Shown here: in pieces, positions 18,303-26,522 of the stretch | How the letters are laid out: the number at the start of each line of letters is the position of its first letter | Numbering within the stretch: the first letter of the stretch is position 1 | Assembly: GCA_034521955.1 (NCBI GenBank) | Contig: JAXHLT010000003.1 | Coordinates: 434,001 to 498,000 of the forward strand | DNA from: M55B127 sp034521955 | GTDB lineage: Bacteria > Bacillota > Halanaerobiia > Halanaerobiales > M55B127 | DNA length: 64,000 bases | Direction of reading: 5' to 3' | Position numbers and translations under genes: made by a program | Notes under the pieces: model-generated | The model's input: the letters and a program-made list of their open reading frames with translations, nothing else | Databases searched by the model: none | Told to the model about the DNA's origin: nothing

Positions 18303-18941
18303 TTGGCAGACTTTGAAAAGCTTGCTGACGCCGTTATAAAGGGTAACCAGGATGTTGTTTTAGAGTTGACCCAAAGTGCAGTTGATGAAGGTGAAAAACC
18401 TAATGATATTATAAACAACGGACTAATCAGTGGAATGAATGTTGTTGGTAAAAGATTTAAAGCAGGAGATATGTTTGTTCCTGAAGTATTAATGTCCGCT
18501 AAAGCGATGAAGGGTGGCATGAATATAGTAAAACCATTACTTTTAGAAGGAGAAAGACCTTCAGATGGTAAGGTCCTTTTAGGAACAGTTTCAGGTGACC
18601 TACATGATATAGGTAAAAACTTAGTAGGTATGATGATGGAAAGCGGTGGCCTAGAGATAATTAACTTAGGTACCGATATTTCTCCTGAAGAGTTCGCTAA
18701 ACAGGTAAAAGAACATAAACCTGATGTATTAGGGATGAGTGCTCTTTTAACAACAACCATGTTATCAATGCGTGATACAATTGAAGTTTTAGAAGAAGAA
18801 GGATTAAGAGATTCAGTTAAAATTATGGTTGGTGGAGCACCGGTAACAAAAGAATTTGCAGATGAAATAGGAGCAGACGGTTGGGCCCCAGATGCGGCTT
18901 CAGCTAAAGACTTAGCTTTTGAACTGATTGGTAAGAAGTAG
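18303..18941 (+). CDS. corrinoid-binding methyl carrier protein, copy 1 (MttC/MtbC family)
   Basis: This 212-residue protein has the two-domain form of methylamine corrinoid proteins: an N-terminal helical cap (about 1-88) and a Rossmann-like B12 domain. The lower-ligand motif DxHxxG is present as Asp99-Leu-His101-Asp-Ile-Gly104, followed by GTDIS and the C-terminal GGAPVT block. The cobalt would carry the methyl group between an MttB-family enzyme and the methyl-THF methyltransferase. It starts at TTG 18303, eight bases after GGAGG. Copy 2 at 20471 differs at only four residues (31, 35, 120 and 186). It is the first gene of the operon. Confidence 0.95.
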   Translation: MADFEKLADAVIKGNQDVVLELTQSAVDEGEKPNDIINNGLISGMNVVGKRFKAGDMFVPEVLMSAKAMKGGMNIVKPLLLEGERPSDGKVLLGTVSGDLHDIGKNLVGMMMESGGLEIINLGTDISPEEFAKQVKEHKPDVLGMSALLTTTMLSMRDTIEVLEEEGLRDSVKIMVGGAPVTKEFADEIGADGWAPDAASAKDLAFELIGKK

Positions 18942-18959
18942 AGAAAGGGTGGTGACAAG

Positions 18960-20438
18960 ATGAGTAGATATGTTCGATCAAGATATAATGTAAATAAAAC
19001 TGTACAGTTTCAGTCCTTAACTGAAGGAGAACGTGAAGAAATATTTTACGCTGCTTTAGAAGTACTTGAAAGGACTGGAGTTAAGATCTTTGATGATGAA
19101 TCAAGGAAGTACTTAAAAGAAGCTGGTTGTTGGATAGAAGATAATTTAGTAAAAATACCGATTGGATTAAGTGAATGGGCAGTAGACAGTGCTCCTTCAA
19201 AAATTATACTTTATGACCGTGACGGTAACCGTAAGTTAGATATACATGATGGCAAAACATACTACGGTCCAGGTCCTACAAATACTTATCATAAAGATCC
19301 TGATACTGGAGAAAGAAGAAGACCTGTATTAGAGGATACAGAGAGAGTTGGTAAAGTTGTAGATGCTCTAGAAAATATAGACTTTGCAATGGACTTAGGA
19401 ACACCAACCGGGGTAACCGATAATATTGCAGATGTTTATGCCTTTAAAACATTGGTTGAAAATACAACAAAACCAATCGTACACTGGGGTTTTGATATTG
19501 ATCAGTATCAAGATATTATCGATATTGCTTCAGCAGTAAGAGGTAGTCTAGAAGAACTACAAAAAAAACCATTTATGTTTCTTTATTCAGAACCTACTTC
19601 TCCACTGCTTCATTCCAGAGAAGCAATTGCAAAAGTAGTATTTGCAGCTAAAAATAAGATACCTATAGTATATACCCCTTGTGTAATGTCAGGTGCAACA
19701 ACACCTGCCACAATGGCCGGTACTATAGTTCAGGGAATTTCAGAAAGTATAGCTGGTATAGTACTGTCTCAGTTGGTTAGAAAAGGTACTCCAATTATTA
19801 TGGGTGGAGTTTATGGAATCATGGATATGAGTACAACTGTTTACAGTTATGGAAGTCCAGAGTTTCACCTCTTACAGGCCGGTGTGGCAGAAGTTGCTCA
19901 CTATATGGGAATGCCTGTTTTTGGTACTGGTGGTTGTACAGACTCACATACCTTAGATGGTCAGGCTGCTGCAGAAGCGGCAATGAGTATACTAATGGCA
20001 GCTCAATCTGGAGCAAATATGGTTCATGATGTTGGATATACCGGATCAGGCCAGATGGGTTCCCTAGATCAGTTAGTAATGGGTGATGAAATCATCGGTA
20101 TGGTCAAAAGAATCATGAGAGGAATCCCTGTTGATGATGAACACCTAGCTGTAGATGTAATCGATAAAGTTGGTCCAGGAGGACACTTCTTAGCTGAAGA
20201 CCATACTTTAAAACACTTTAAAGAACAAACCTGGTTCCCAACCTTAATAAATAGAATGAGACATGATGGATGGAAAACAAAAACTAATAGTTCTACAATG
20301 GGAGATAGGATTAAAGATAAAGTTCATCATATTATTGAAAACCATGAAGTAGAACCACTTTCAGATGAAGTAAGTAAAAAGATTGAAAAGATTATTGAAA
20401 AGGCAGAAGAAAGAGAAAAAAACAGATCTAAGAAATAA
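18960..20438 (+). CDS. non-pyrrolysine MttB-family methyltransferase A
   Basis: This 492-residue member of the trimethylamine methyltransferase (MttB) superfamily is a TIM-barrel type enzyme. The family C-terminal block GTGGCTDSHTLDGQAAAEAAMS and HDVGYTGSGQMGSLDQL is present. The frame is open throughout with no internal amber codon, so it belongs to the non-Pyl branch. Characterised members of that branch demethylate quaternary amines (glycine betaine by MtgB, proline betaine by MtpB, carnitine by MtcB) to a corrinoid protein. It lies 18 bases after corrinoid copy 1, its likely partner. The BCCT neighbour favours a betaine, but the substrate is unproven. Confidence 0.92.
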   Translation: MSRYVRSRYNVNKTVQFQSLTEGEREEIFYAALEVLERTGVKIFDDESRKYLKEAGCWIEDNLVKIPIGLSEWAVDSAPSKIILYDRDGNRKLDIHDGKTYYGPGPTNTYHKDPDTGERRRPVLEDTERVGKVVDALENIDFAMDLGTPTGVTDNIADVYAFKTLVENTTKPIVHWGFDIDQYQDIIDIASAVRGSLEELQKKPFMFLYSEPTSPLLHSREAIAKVVFAAKNKIPIVYTPCVMSGATTPATMAGTIVQGISESIAGIVLSQLVRKGTPIIMGGVYGIMDMSTTVYSYGSPEFHLLQAGVAEVAHYMGMPVFGTGGCTDSHTLDGQAAAEAAMSILMAAQSGANMVHDVGYTGSGQMGSLDQLVMGDEIIGMVKRIMRGIPVDDEHLAVDVIDKVGPGGHFLAEDHTLKHFKEQTWFPTLINRMRHDGWKTKTNSSTMGDRIKDKVHHIIENHEVEPLSDEVSKKIEKIIEKAEEREKNRSKK

Positions 20439-20470
20439 TAAAATAAAGATTGGCTTAAGGAGGTAAAGTT

Positions 20471-21109
20471 ATGGCAGATTTTGAAAAGTTAGCAGATGCT
20501 GTTATCAAAGGTAACCAGGATGTTGTTTTAGAGTTGACCCAAAGTGCAGTTGATGAAGGTGTAAAACCTAATGAAATTATCAACAACGGACTAATCAGTG
20601 GAATGAATGTTGTTGGTAAAAGATTTAAAGCAGGAGATATGTTTGTTCCTGAAGTATTAATGTCCGCTAAAGCGATGAAAGGTGGCATGAATATAGTAAA
20701 ACCATTACTTTTAGAAGGAGAAAGACCTTCAGATGGTAAGGTCCTTTTAGGAACAGTTTCAGGTGACCTACACGATATTGGTAAAAACTTAGTAGGTATG
20801 ATGATGGAAAGCGGTGGCCTAGAGATAGTCAACTTAGGTACCGATATTTCTCCTGAAGAGTTCGCTAAACAGGTAAAAGAACATAAACCTGATGTACTGG
20901 GAATGAGTGCTCTTTTAACAACAACCATGCTTTCAATGCGAGATACAATTGAAGTTTTAGAAGAAGAAGGTTTAAGAGATTCAGTTAAGATAATGGTTGG
21001 TGGAGCACCGGTAACAAAAGAATTTTCAGATGAAATAGGAGCAGACGGTTGGGCTCCAGATGCAGCTTCAGCTAAAGACTTAGCTTTTGAACTGATAGGT
21101 AAGAAGTAA
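20471..21109 (+). CDS. corrinoid-binding methyl carrier protein, copy 2
   Basis: This 212-residue corrinoid protein is almost identical to copy 1 at 18303. The protein differs at residues 31 (Glu to Val), 35 (Asp to Glu), 120 (Ile to Val) and 186 (Ala to Ser). The DxHxxG cobalamin motif (99-104) is intact. From about 20510 to beyond the stop codon the DNA is also nearly identical, including synonymous sites and the following GAAAGGGTGGTGA ribosome site, whereas the first 12 codons differ at several synonymous positions. It starts with ATG after GGAGG and pairs with methyltransferase B 21 bases downstream. Confidence 0.95.
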   Translation: MADFEKLADAVIKGNQDVVLELTQSAVDEGVKPNEIINNGLISGMNVVGKRFKAGDMFVPEVLMSAKAMKGGMNIVKPLLLEGERPSDGKVLLGTVSGDLHDIGKNLVGMMMESGGLEIVNLGTDISPEEFAKQVKEHKPDVLGMSALLTTTMLSMRDTIEVLEEEGLRDSVKIMVGGAPVTKEFSDEIGADGWAPDAASAKDLAFELIGKK

Positions 21110-21130
21110 AGAAAGGGTGGTGAAGTATAG

Positions 21131-22582
21131 ATGAGAACTAATTATAGATCTAATGCAACCCAAAATTTAGAAGTACTATCAACTGATCAGATAAAAAGAA
21201 TTCTGGGTGCAGCTAAAGAGATCTTAGAGAGAACCGGTGTAATTTACTATGATGATAAAGCAATTGCAACTATGAAAAAAGCAGGCTGTTATGTAGATGG
21301 CAACAGAGTAAGAATACCGGCACGTTTAGTTGAAAAAGCATTAAGAACCGTACCAACAAAAGTAACCTTATCAAACAGCAGAACCGGTAAAAGAGCAATG
21401 GAGTTAACCGGTAATAATGCCTACTTTGGTACTGGATCAGATACTCCTTTTTTCATAGATCCATATACACAGGATAGAATTCCGGCCAGTAAAGAAACTG
21501 TATCAATGGCAACAAAGACTATTGATGCTTTAGAAAATATGGACTTTGTAATGTCTTTAGGTATTGTACAAGACGTACCACAGCTAGTTTATGACAGACA
21601 TCAGTTCCAGGCCATGGTTAACAACACTTCAAAACCAATTGTAATAACTGCAAATGATGTTGAAGGTTATGCTGATATAATTGAGATGTGTGAAATAATA
21701 GCAGGTGGGGAAGAACAGTTAAAAAGACATCCCTTTATGACCCTTTATGCTGAACCAATTTCACCATTACAACATGCTGAAGATGCAGCCCAAAAACTTA
21801 TGTTAGCTGGAGAAAAACAGCTTCCTGTTGTTTACACTCCCTGTATTATGGCTGGAGGTACAGTACCGGCAACCCTTGCAGGTGCAATGGCAAATGGTTT
21901 AGCTGAAAGTTTAAGTGGTCTTGTACTTAACCAACAGACTAATGAAGGTAGTCCTTTTATCATGGGTGGAGTATTTACAATAATGGATATGAATACAACG
22001 ATCTTCTCCTATGGAGCACCTGAATTTCATCTTATGATGGCAGCTTTAGCTGACATATCAAACTATCTTGATCTTCCAATGTTTGGTACAGCAGGTTGTA
22101 CAGATTCTAAAGTTGTTGATGAACAGGCCTGTATAGAAGATGCAATTTCTATTCTAATGACTGCACAAGCAGGAGCAAACTTAAACCATGATGTAGGATA
22201 TATAGAACATGGTAATGCAGCTTCCTTAGAAAACCTTGTGATAAACAACGATTTAATCGGTTATGCGCGTAGAATTGTCCAGGGTATAGAAGTAAACGAT
22301 GATACCCTTGCAGTTGACTTAATAGATAAAGTAGGTCCAGGGGGACACTTCCTTGGTGAAGAACATACAATGAAATACTTTAAAAAAGAAACATATTATC
22401 CTGATCTTTTCAAACGACAGTTCTATGAAAACTGGGAAGCAGAAGGTAAAAAGACACTATTTGACCGTGCTAATGAAAAGGTTAAAGATATTTTAGAAAA
22501 CTATAAACCAGAACCTCTACCAGAAGATGTTCAAAAGAAACTACAAGATATAGTTGATCGTGCAGAAAGCAAACTTGACTAA
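21131..22582 (+). CDS. non-pyrrolysine MttB-family methyltransferase B
   Basis: This 483-residue MttB-superfamily enzyme has no internal amber codon. It shares blocks with methyltransferase A, such as TLYAEPISPLQHAEDA, VYTPCIMAGGTVPATLAG, GTAGCTDSKVVDEQA and IDKVGPGGHFLGEEHT, but is well diverged from it along the rest of its length. It should pass a methyl group from a quaternary or tertiary amine to the preceding corrinoid protein. Two such enzymes served by nearly the same corrinoid protein suggest either two substrates or successive demethylation of related amines. It is followed after 26 bases by the ASKHA gene. Confidence 0.92.
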   Translation: MRTNYRSNATQNLEVLSTDQIKRILGAAKEILERTGVIYYDDKAIATMKKAGCYVDGNRVRIPARLVEKALRTVPTKVTLSNSRTGKRAMELTGNNAYFGTGSDTPFFIDPYTQDRIPASKETVSMATKTIDALENMDFVMSLGIVQDVPQLVYDRHQFQAMVNNTSKPIVITANDVEGYADIIEMCEIIAGGEEQLKRHPFMTLYAEPISPLQHAEDAAQKLMLAGEKQLPVVYTPCIMAGGTVPATLAGAMANGLAESLSGLVLNQQTNEGSPFIMGGVFTIMDMNTTIFSYGAPEFHLMMAALADISNYLDLPMFGTAGCTDSKVVDEQACIEDAISILMTAQAGANLNHDVGYIEHGNAASLENLVINNDLIGYARRIVQGIEVNDDTLAVDLIDKVGPGGHFLGEEHTMKYFKKETYYPDLFKRQFYENWEAEGKKTLFDRANEKVKDILENYKPEPLPEDVQKKLQDIVDRAESKLD

Positions 22583-22608
22583 ACCTAGCAAATAAAGGGG
22601 GAGCTTAA

Positions 22609-24604
22609 ATGCCAAACCTGGCTTTAGGAATAGATACCGGTGGTACATATACAGATGGTGTAATCTTTGATATCAATACAAGAAATATTCTAAGTACAAC
22701 AAAGGTACTCACAACCCGGCACAATTTAAATCTAGCAATTGAAAACTGTCTTGCTAACCTTTTGGATAAAAGTTTAAACGAAATAGACCATGAAATGATA
22801 AAAATGGTTTCTCTGTCAACCACACTTGCAACCAATGCAATTGTAGAAGGACAGGGAGCAGAGGTAGGTTTAATTACAATCGGTAGTGAGATTAATGATA
22901 AACTACCTACCCCATATTACTGTAATCTAGAAGGTGGCTGTAATATAAAGGGTAAAATCCAAAAAGAGTTAGATTTAAAACAAGCTAGGGTTGAAATTGA
23001 ACGGTTAACAAAAAAAGTTGATGCCTTTGCAGTGTCAGGATATTTAAGTATTCGTAATCCAATACAGGAAATCGAGTTAAAAAGGCTAATAAATGATATA
23101 ACAGGTTATCCTGTTGTATGTGCACACCAACTGAGTTCAGAATTAGGTTTTAAAGAAAGAACGGTTACTGCAGTTTTTAATGCCAGGTTACTACCCCTAA
23201 TAACTAACCTTATTAAAGCAGTAAAACTAAGTTTAAAACAAAGAAATATAAAAGCTCCTCTCATGGTAGTTAGAGGGGATGGAAGTTTAATTAGTGAAGA
23301 GGTTGCAAGAGAAAAACCGGTGGAAACATCACTCTCCGGTCCGGCAGCAAGCATCATTGGTGCTAAAACCCTAACCGATATTAAAGACGGTATTGTTGTT
23401 GATATGGGGGGAACAACTACAGATATTGCAGTACTTAAAGATGGTAAACCCCGCCTAACAGAAAAAGGAGCAAAGGTTGGAGGTTGGCTGACAAGGGTTA
23501 AAGCTGCTGAAATAACAACAATCGGGATAGGGGGAGATAGCTTTATTCAGGTTTCAAAAGATAAAGAACTGTCCATTGGGCCCCAAAAAGTTTTTCCCTT
23601 AAGCTGGATAGTAAAAAAACATAAGTTTCTCCTAGATGAGTTAAGTGAAATTAAAGATAGCAACTATTTCCCCTTATCAAGTCAGCCGACAACCATACTA
23701 ACTTATGTAAAAGAACCTGAAAATCTAAAACTGACCGAGACTGAAGAAAAAATATTAAAGTTAATCAAAGATAAACCACATACTTTGTACCATGTAGCTA
23801 AAAAGCTTAACAAACCGGCAGATATCTTGCCCTGGGATCATCTTGTAAAGGTGGGTGTTATACACAGAGCTTCAGTTACACCGACTGACTTACTCCATGT
23901 TAAAGGAAACTATAAAGAGTGGGATGTAGATGCAGCTAATTTAGGTATAAGTATTATGGCAGACCGTTATGAAACTGATCTTGATACCTTTATCAACCAA
24001 GCATTAAAAGAAATCTACTACCAGATTGGATCTGTAATAATAGAAGTTTTAATCAATGAAGAAGGAAATGAGATTTCTTTAAACAGCAGAGACAGTAAGT
24101 ACTTCTTATCTAAGATGATTACCAAAAGTGAGCATGATAAAAAAGAAAAAATTAGCTTTAACTTAAAGTGTAACATACCATTAATAGCAGTTGGTGCACC
24201 GGTTGAAGCATACTTTCCTCAAATTGCTGAAAGACTAAATACAGAATTGATTTTACCAGACTATGCAGAAGTTGCAAATGCAGTAGGAACTGTTGGAGGG
24301 AAAGTAATTGAAAAAGTCGTAATATTAATAAAACCAGGTCAAGGGGGCGGATTTTTAGTACATACCCCAAATGAACGTAAGTTTTTTAAAGACTTTACTG
24401 AAGCTCAAGACTTTGGTAAAGATATTGGTATAAAATCTAGCAGTTGATAAGGCAGCTAGTTCAGGTGCAAGCAATATTGAAACACATCTTAAACGACATG
24501 ATAAGTACAGTGACTTTTATGGTGAAGGAAAACAGACCAAAGATGAAGATAAGCTTTTTATTGAAACTAGAATTGAAGTTACAGCAGTAGGAAAACCATG
24601 GTAG
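22609..24604 (+). CDS. hydantoinase/oxoprolinase-family ASKHA protein (frameshifted near its end)
   Basis: The protein begins with the ASKHA phosphate motif GIDTGGTYTDGVIFD and has the second motif VDMGGTTTDIAVLKDG, as in hydantoinase A/oxoprolinase proteins. It also contains an inserted winged-helix-like segment at about residues 370-420. One frame stops at TGA 24445-24447, but the +1 frame from 24437 continues for 55 codons to TAG 24602. That tail (LAVDKAASSGASN..., ending ETRIEVTAVGKPW) matches the usual family C-terminus, so an extra base near 24434-24436 is likely. Corrected length is about 664 residues. In this operon a role in activating the corrinoid proteins is plausible but unproven. 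Confidence 0.8.
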
Positions 24605-24620
24605 ATTAATAAAAAATAAA

Positions 24621-24669
24621 GGGAGGTGTAGGATTATCGAATTAAAGTTCGATAATCTAAACTGATATG
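24621..24669 (+). promoter_or_regulatory. ribosome site separated from its start codon by a perfect hairpin
   Basis: A strong ribosome site GGGAGGTG (24621-24628) lies 38 bases before the ATG at 24667. Between them a perfect 10-bp stem, GATTATCGAA (24632-24641) with TTCGATAATC (24648-24657), closes a 6-base loop. An in-frame TAA at 24658-24660 rules out an earlier start, and no other ribosome site is near the ATG. When folded, the hairpin would bring the site to about 12 bases from the start. It may therefore be a translation control or an insertion tolerated by folding. Confidence 0.6.
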
Positions 24670-25461
24670 ATTGTAATTGGAGAATTAATTAACTCAACCC
24701 GTGATATTATTAAAGAAAAGATTGAAGAAAAGGATACTAAATATATCCAGGATATAGCCCTACAACAGGTAGATGCAGGTGCTTCTTATGTTGATGTTAA
24801 CTCAGGTGCTTTTGTCTGGGATGAAATTGAACATCTAATCTGGCTTGTTAAAACCGTACAGGAAGTAACAGATGTACCCTTATCTTTAGATAGTCCTAAT
24901 GAAAAAGCAATCAAAGAAGCAGCAAAAATACATGATGGAATACCAATGATCAACTCAATTACCGCTGAACAAGAAAGATACAAAAAAGTACTTCCTTTAA
25001 TTCAAGAATATGATGCTAAAGTAGTTGCACTTTGTCTAAGTGATGATGGTATGCCCGAAACAGCAGAAGAAAGATTAGAAATTGCTGATAAGTTAGTTAA
25101 TGATTTATCCCGAGATGGAGTACCATTAGATAACGTATTTATTGATCCGATCATCAAACCGATTAGTGTAGACGGTAACTTTGGAATGCAGGTTTTAGAT
25201 ACCATTACAGGTATAACTGAGTGGGGTACAGATGTTCATATTACCTGTGGTCTAAGTAATATTTCATTTGGACTACCTAATAGAGCACTACTAAACCAGG
25301 CCTTTTTAATGATGGCTATGGATCGAGGATTAGATTCCGCTATTATTGATCCATTAGATGAACATATGATGAAGTTAGTTAGAGCAGCAGAAGTACTACT
25401 AAACAGAGATCAATATGGTCAAAGATACTTAAAAGCCTGTAGAGCAGGTGAAATGGATTAA
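24667..25461 (+). CDS. methyltetrahydrofolate:corrinoid methyltransferase (MtgA/AcsE-like)
   Basis: This 264-residue pterin-binding TIM-barrel protein matches the MtgA/DhMeTr/AcsE family. Its motifs are GASYVDVNSGAF near 39-50, LSLDSPN near 73-79, MINSITAE near 94-101 and the late block TCGLSNISFGLPNR near 198-211. In the catabolic direction it would take the methyl group from the methylated corrinoid protein and make methyl-THF. This links the MttB/corrinoid genes upstream to MetF/MetV downstream. Its translation start is unusual because of the hairpin between ribosome site and ATG. Confidence 0.92.
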   Translation: MIVIGELINSTRDIIKEKIEEKDTKYIQDIALQQVDAGASYVDVNSGAFVWDEIEHLIWLVKTVQEVTDVPLSLDSPNEKAIKEAAKIHDGIPMINSITAEQERYKKVLPLIQEYDAKVVALCLSDDGMPETAEERLEIADKLVNDLSRDGVPLDNVFIDPIIKPISVDGNFGMQVLDTITGITEWGTDVHITCGLSNISFGLPNRALLNQAFLMMAMDRGLDSAIIDPLDEHMMKLVRAAEVLLNRDQYGQRYLKACRAGEMD

Positions 25462-25481
25462 TTTAAAGGAGAGAGTTAATA

Positions 25482-26504
25482 ATGAAAAAGATAGCTATCA
25501 TCGGAGGTGGAATCGCAGGATCACAAACAGCAGTTAAACTGGCCGAAGCTGGAAATGAAGTTATCATAATAGAGAAATCAGATACAATCGGTGGTAATAT
25601 TGAAGATTTCGGCTGTAAAGCCGTAGATACCTGTTTAAAAGATAACCTCTGTCTGGTAGATGACATATTTAACCAAGTAAACCAGGATGAAAATATTGAT
25701 ATACTTTTTCAGACCAGAGTTAATGACTTTAGTGGTAAACCGGGCAGCTACAGCTTAGGTATCGAGAGGGAAGGGGTGTTTAGCTCAATTGATGAGCTAG
25801 ACTATATAGTTGTAGCTACCGGTTACACTAAATTTTCAGAACTTGAAACAGGTACACCAGAAGTATATGAAAATAAAAAAATAGTTTGGGCCAGTGAACT
25901 TGAAGAACACTTTAAGGGTAGAAAAGACCATACCGAAGTTGATAATAAACTAAATCTTGATTTTACACCAAAGTCAGCAGTATTTATTCAATGTAATGGG
26001 TCCAGAAGTATTCAGGAAAAGGCCCGCTACTGTTCAAAAGTATGTTGTGGATATTCATACCGGATGGCAAGAGTACTTAAACATTTCTACCCGGAAATTG
26101 AAATTAATATCTTTTTTATGGATTTACAAGAAGGCGGCTACTTACAGGAGTTAAGCTATAAAATACTTGATGATAATGATATCGGATATATTAACTGTAA
26201 ACCAATCAAAGTTAAAAGTGAAGATGAAAAGATTAATATCTTTTATGAAGATCAAAACAAAGGTGTTAAAGATAATATAAAAACAGACCTTTTAGTACTT
26301 TCAGAAGGAATTCATGCCAAAGAGATTAATGAAGTTTGGTCTAGACTGTTTAACCTACAGTTAGATAAGTATGGTTTCCTATATCCAATTGAAGATGAAA
26401 AAGACACTAAAATCTATCTAGCAGGAACAATCAAAGGACCAAAAGATATTGCCGGAACCTTAAGTGACAGTAAAAATGTTGCCTACAAAATAATGAATGA
26501 TTAA
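25482..26504 (+). CDS. HdrA-like FAD protein, N-terminal half of a split HdrA
   Basis: This 340-residue flavoprotein has the HdrA FAD motif GGGIAGSQTAVKLAEAG (8-24) and IGGN (37-40). Cysteines 45, 51 and 57 lie where HdrA has its unusual cluster motif. A second cysteine set, CNGSRSIQEKARYCSKVCC, also matches HdrA. It stops before the ferredoxin-like C-terminal part of a full HdrA; that part is in the next gene, 18 bases downstream. Together they resemble one HdrA divided in two. It probably works with MetV/MetF and the complete HdrA encoded further along. Confidence 0.8.
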   Translation: MKKIAIIGGGIAGSQTAVKLAEAGNEVIIIEKSDTIGGNIEDFGCKAVDTCLKDNLCLVDDIFNQVNQDENIDILFQTRVNDFSGKPGSYSLGIEREGVFSSIDELDYIVVATGYTKFSELETGTPEVYENKKIVWASELEEHFKGRKDHTEVDNKLNLDFTPKSAVFIQCNGSRSIQEKARYCSKVCCGYSYRMARVLKHFYPEIEINIFFMDLQEGGYLQELSYKILDDNDIGYINCKPIKVKSEDEKINIFYEDQNKGVKDNIKTDLLVLSEGIHAKEINEVWSRLFNLQLDKYGFLYPIEDEKDTKIYLAGTIKGPKDIAGTLSDSKNVAYKIMND

Positions 26505-26522
26505 AGACAGGGGGATAAATTA

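Noticed and set aside
18242..18958. Long open frame on the minus strand over the first corrinoid gene, with a similar one over the second copy (20455-20928)
   Set aside because: It mirrors the codon structure of the real corrinoid gene, has no ribosome site, and its Pro/Ser-rich product resembles no family.
18303..21109. The two corrinoid genes as an assembly duplication
   Set aside because: Their 5' ends, flanks and neighbouring methyltransferase genes differ, so both copies are real.
24433..24447. Programmed +1 frameshifting in the ASKHA gene
   Set aside because: No clear slippery site with a rare codon or stop arrangement of a known kind is present, and three similar indels elsewhere in the window favour sequence errors.
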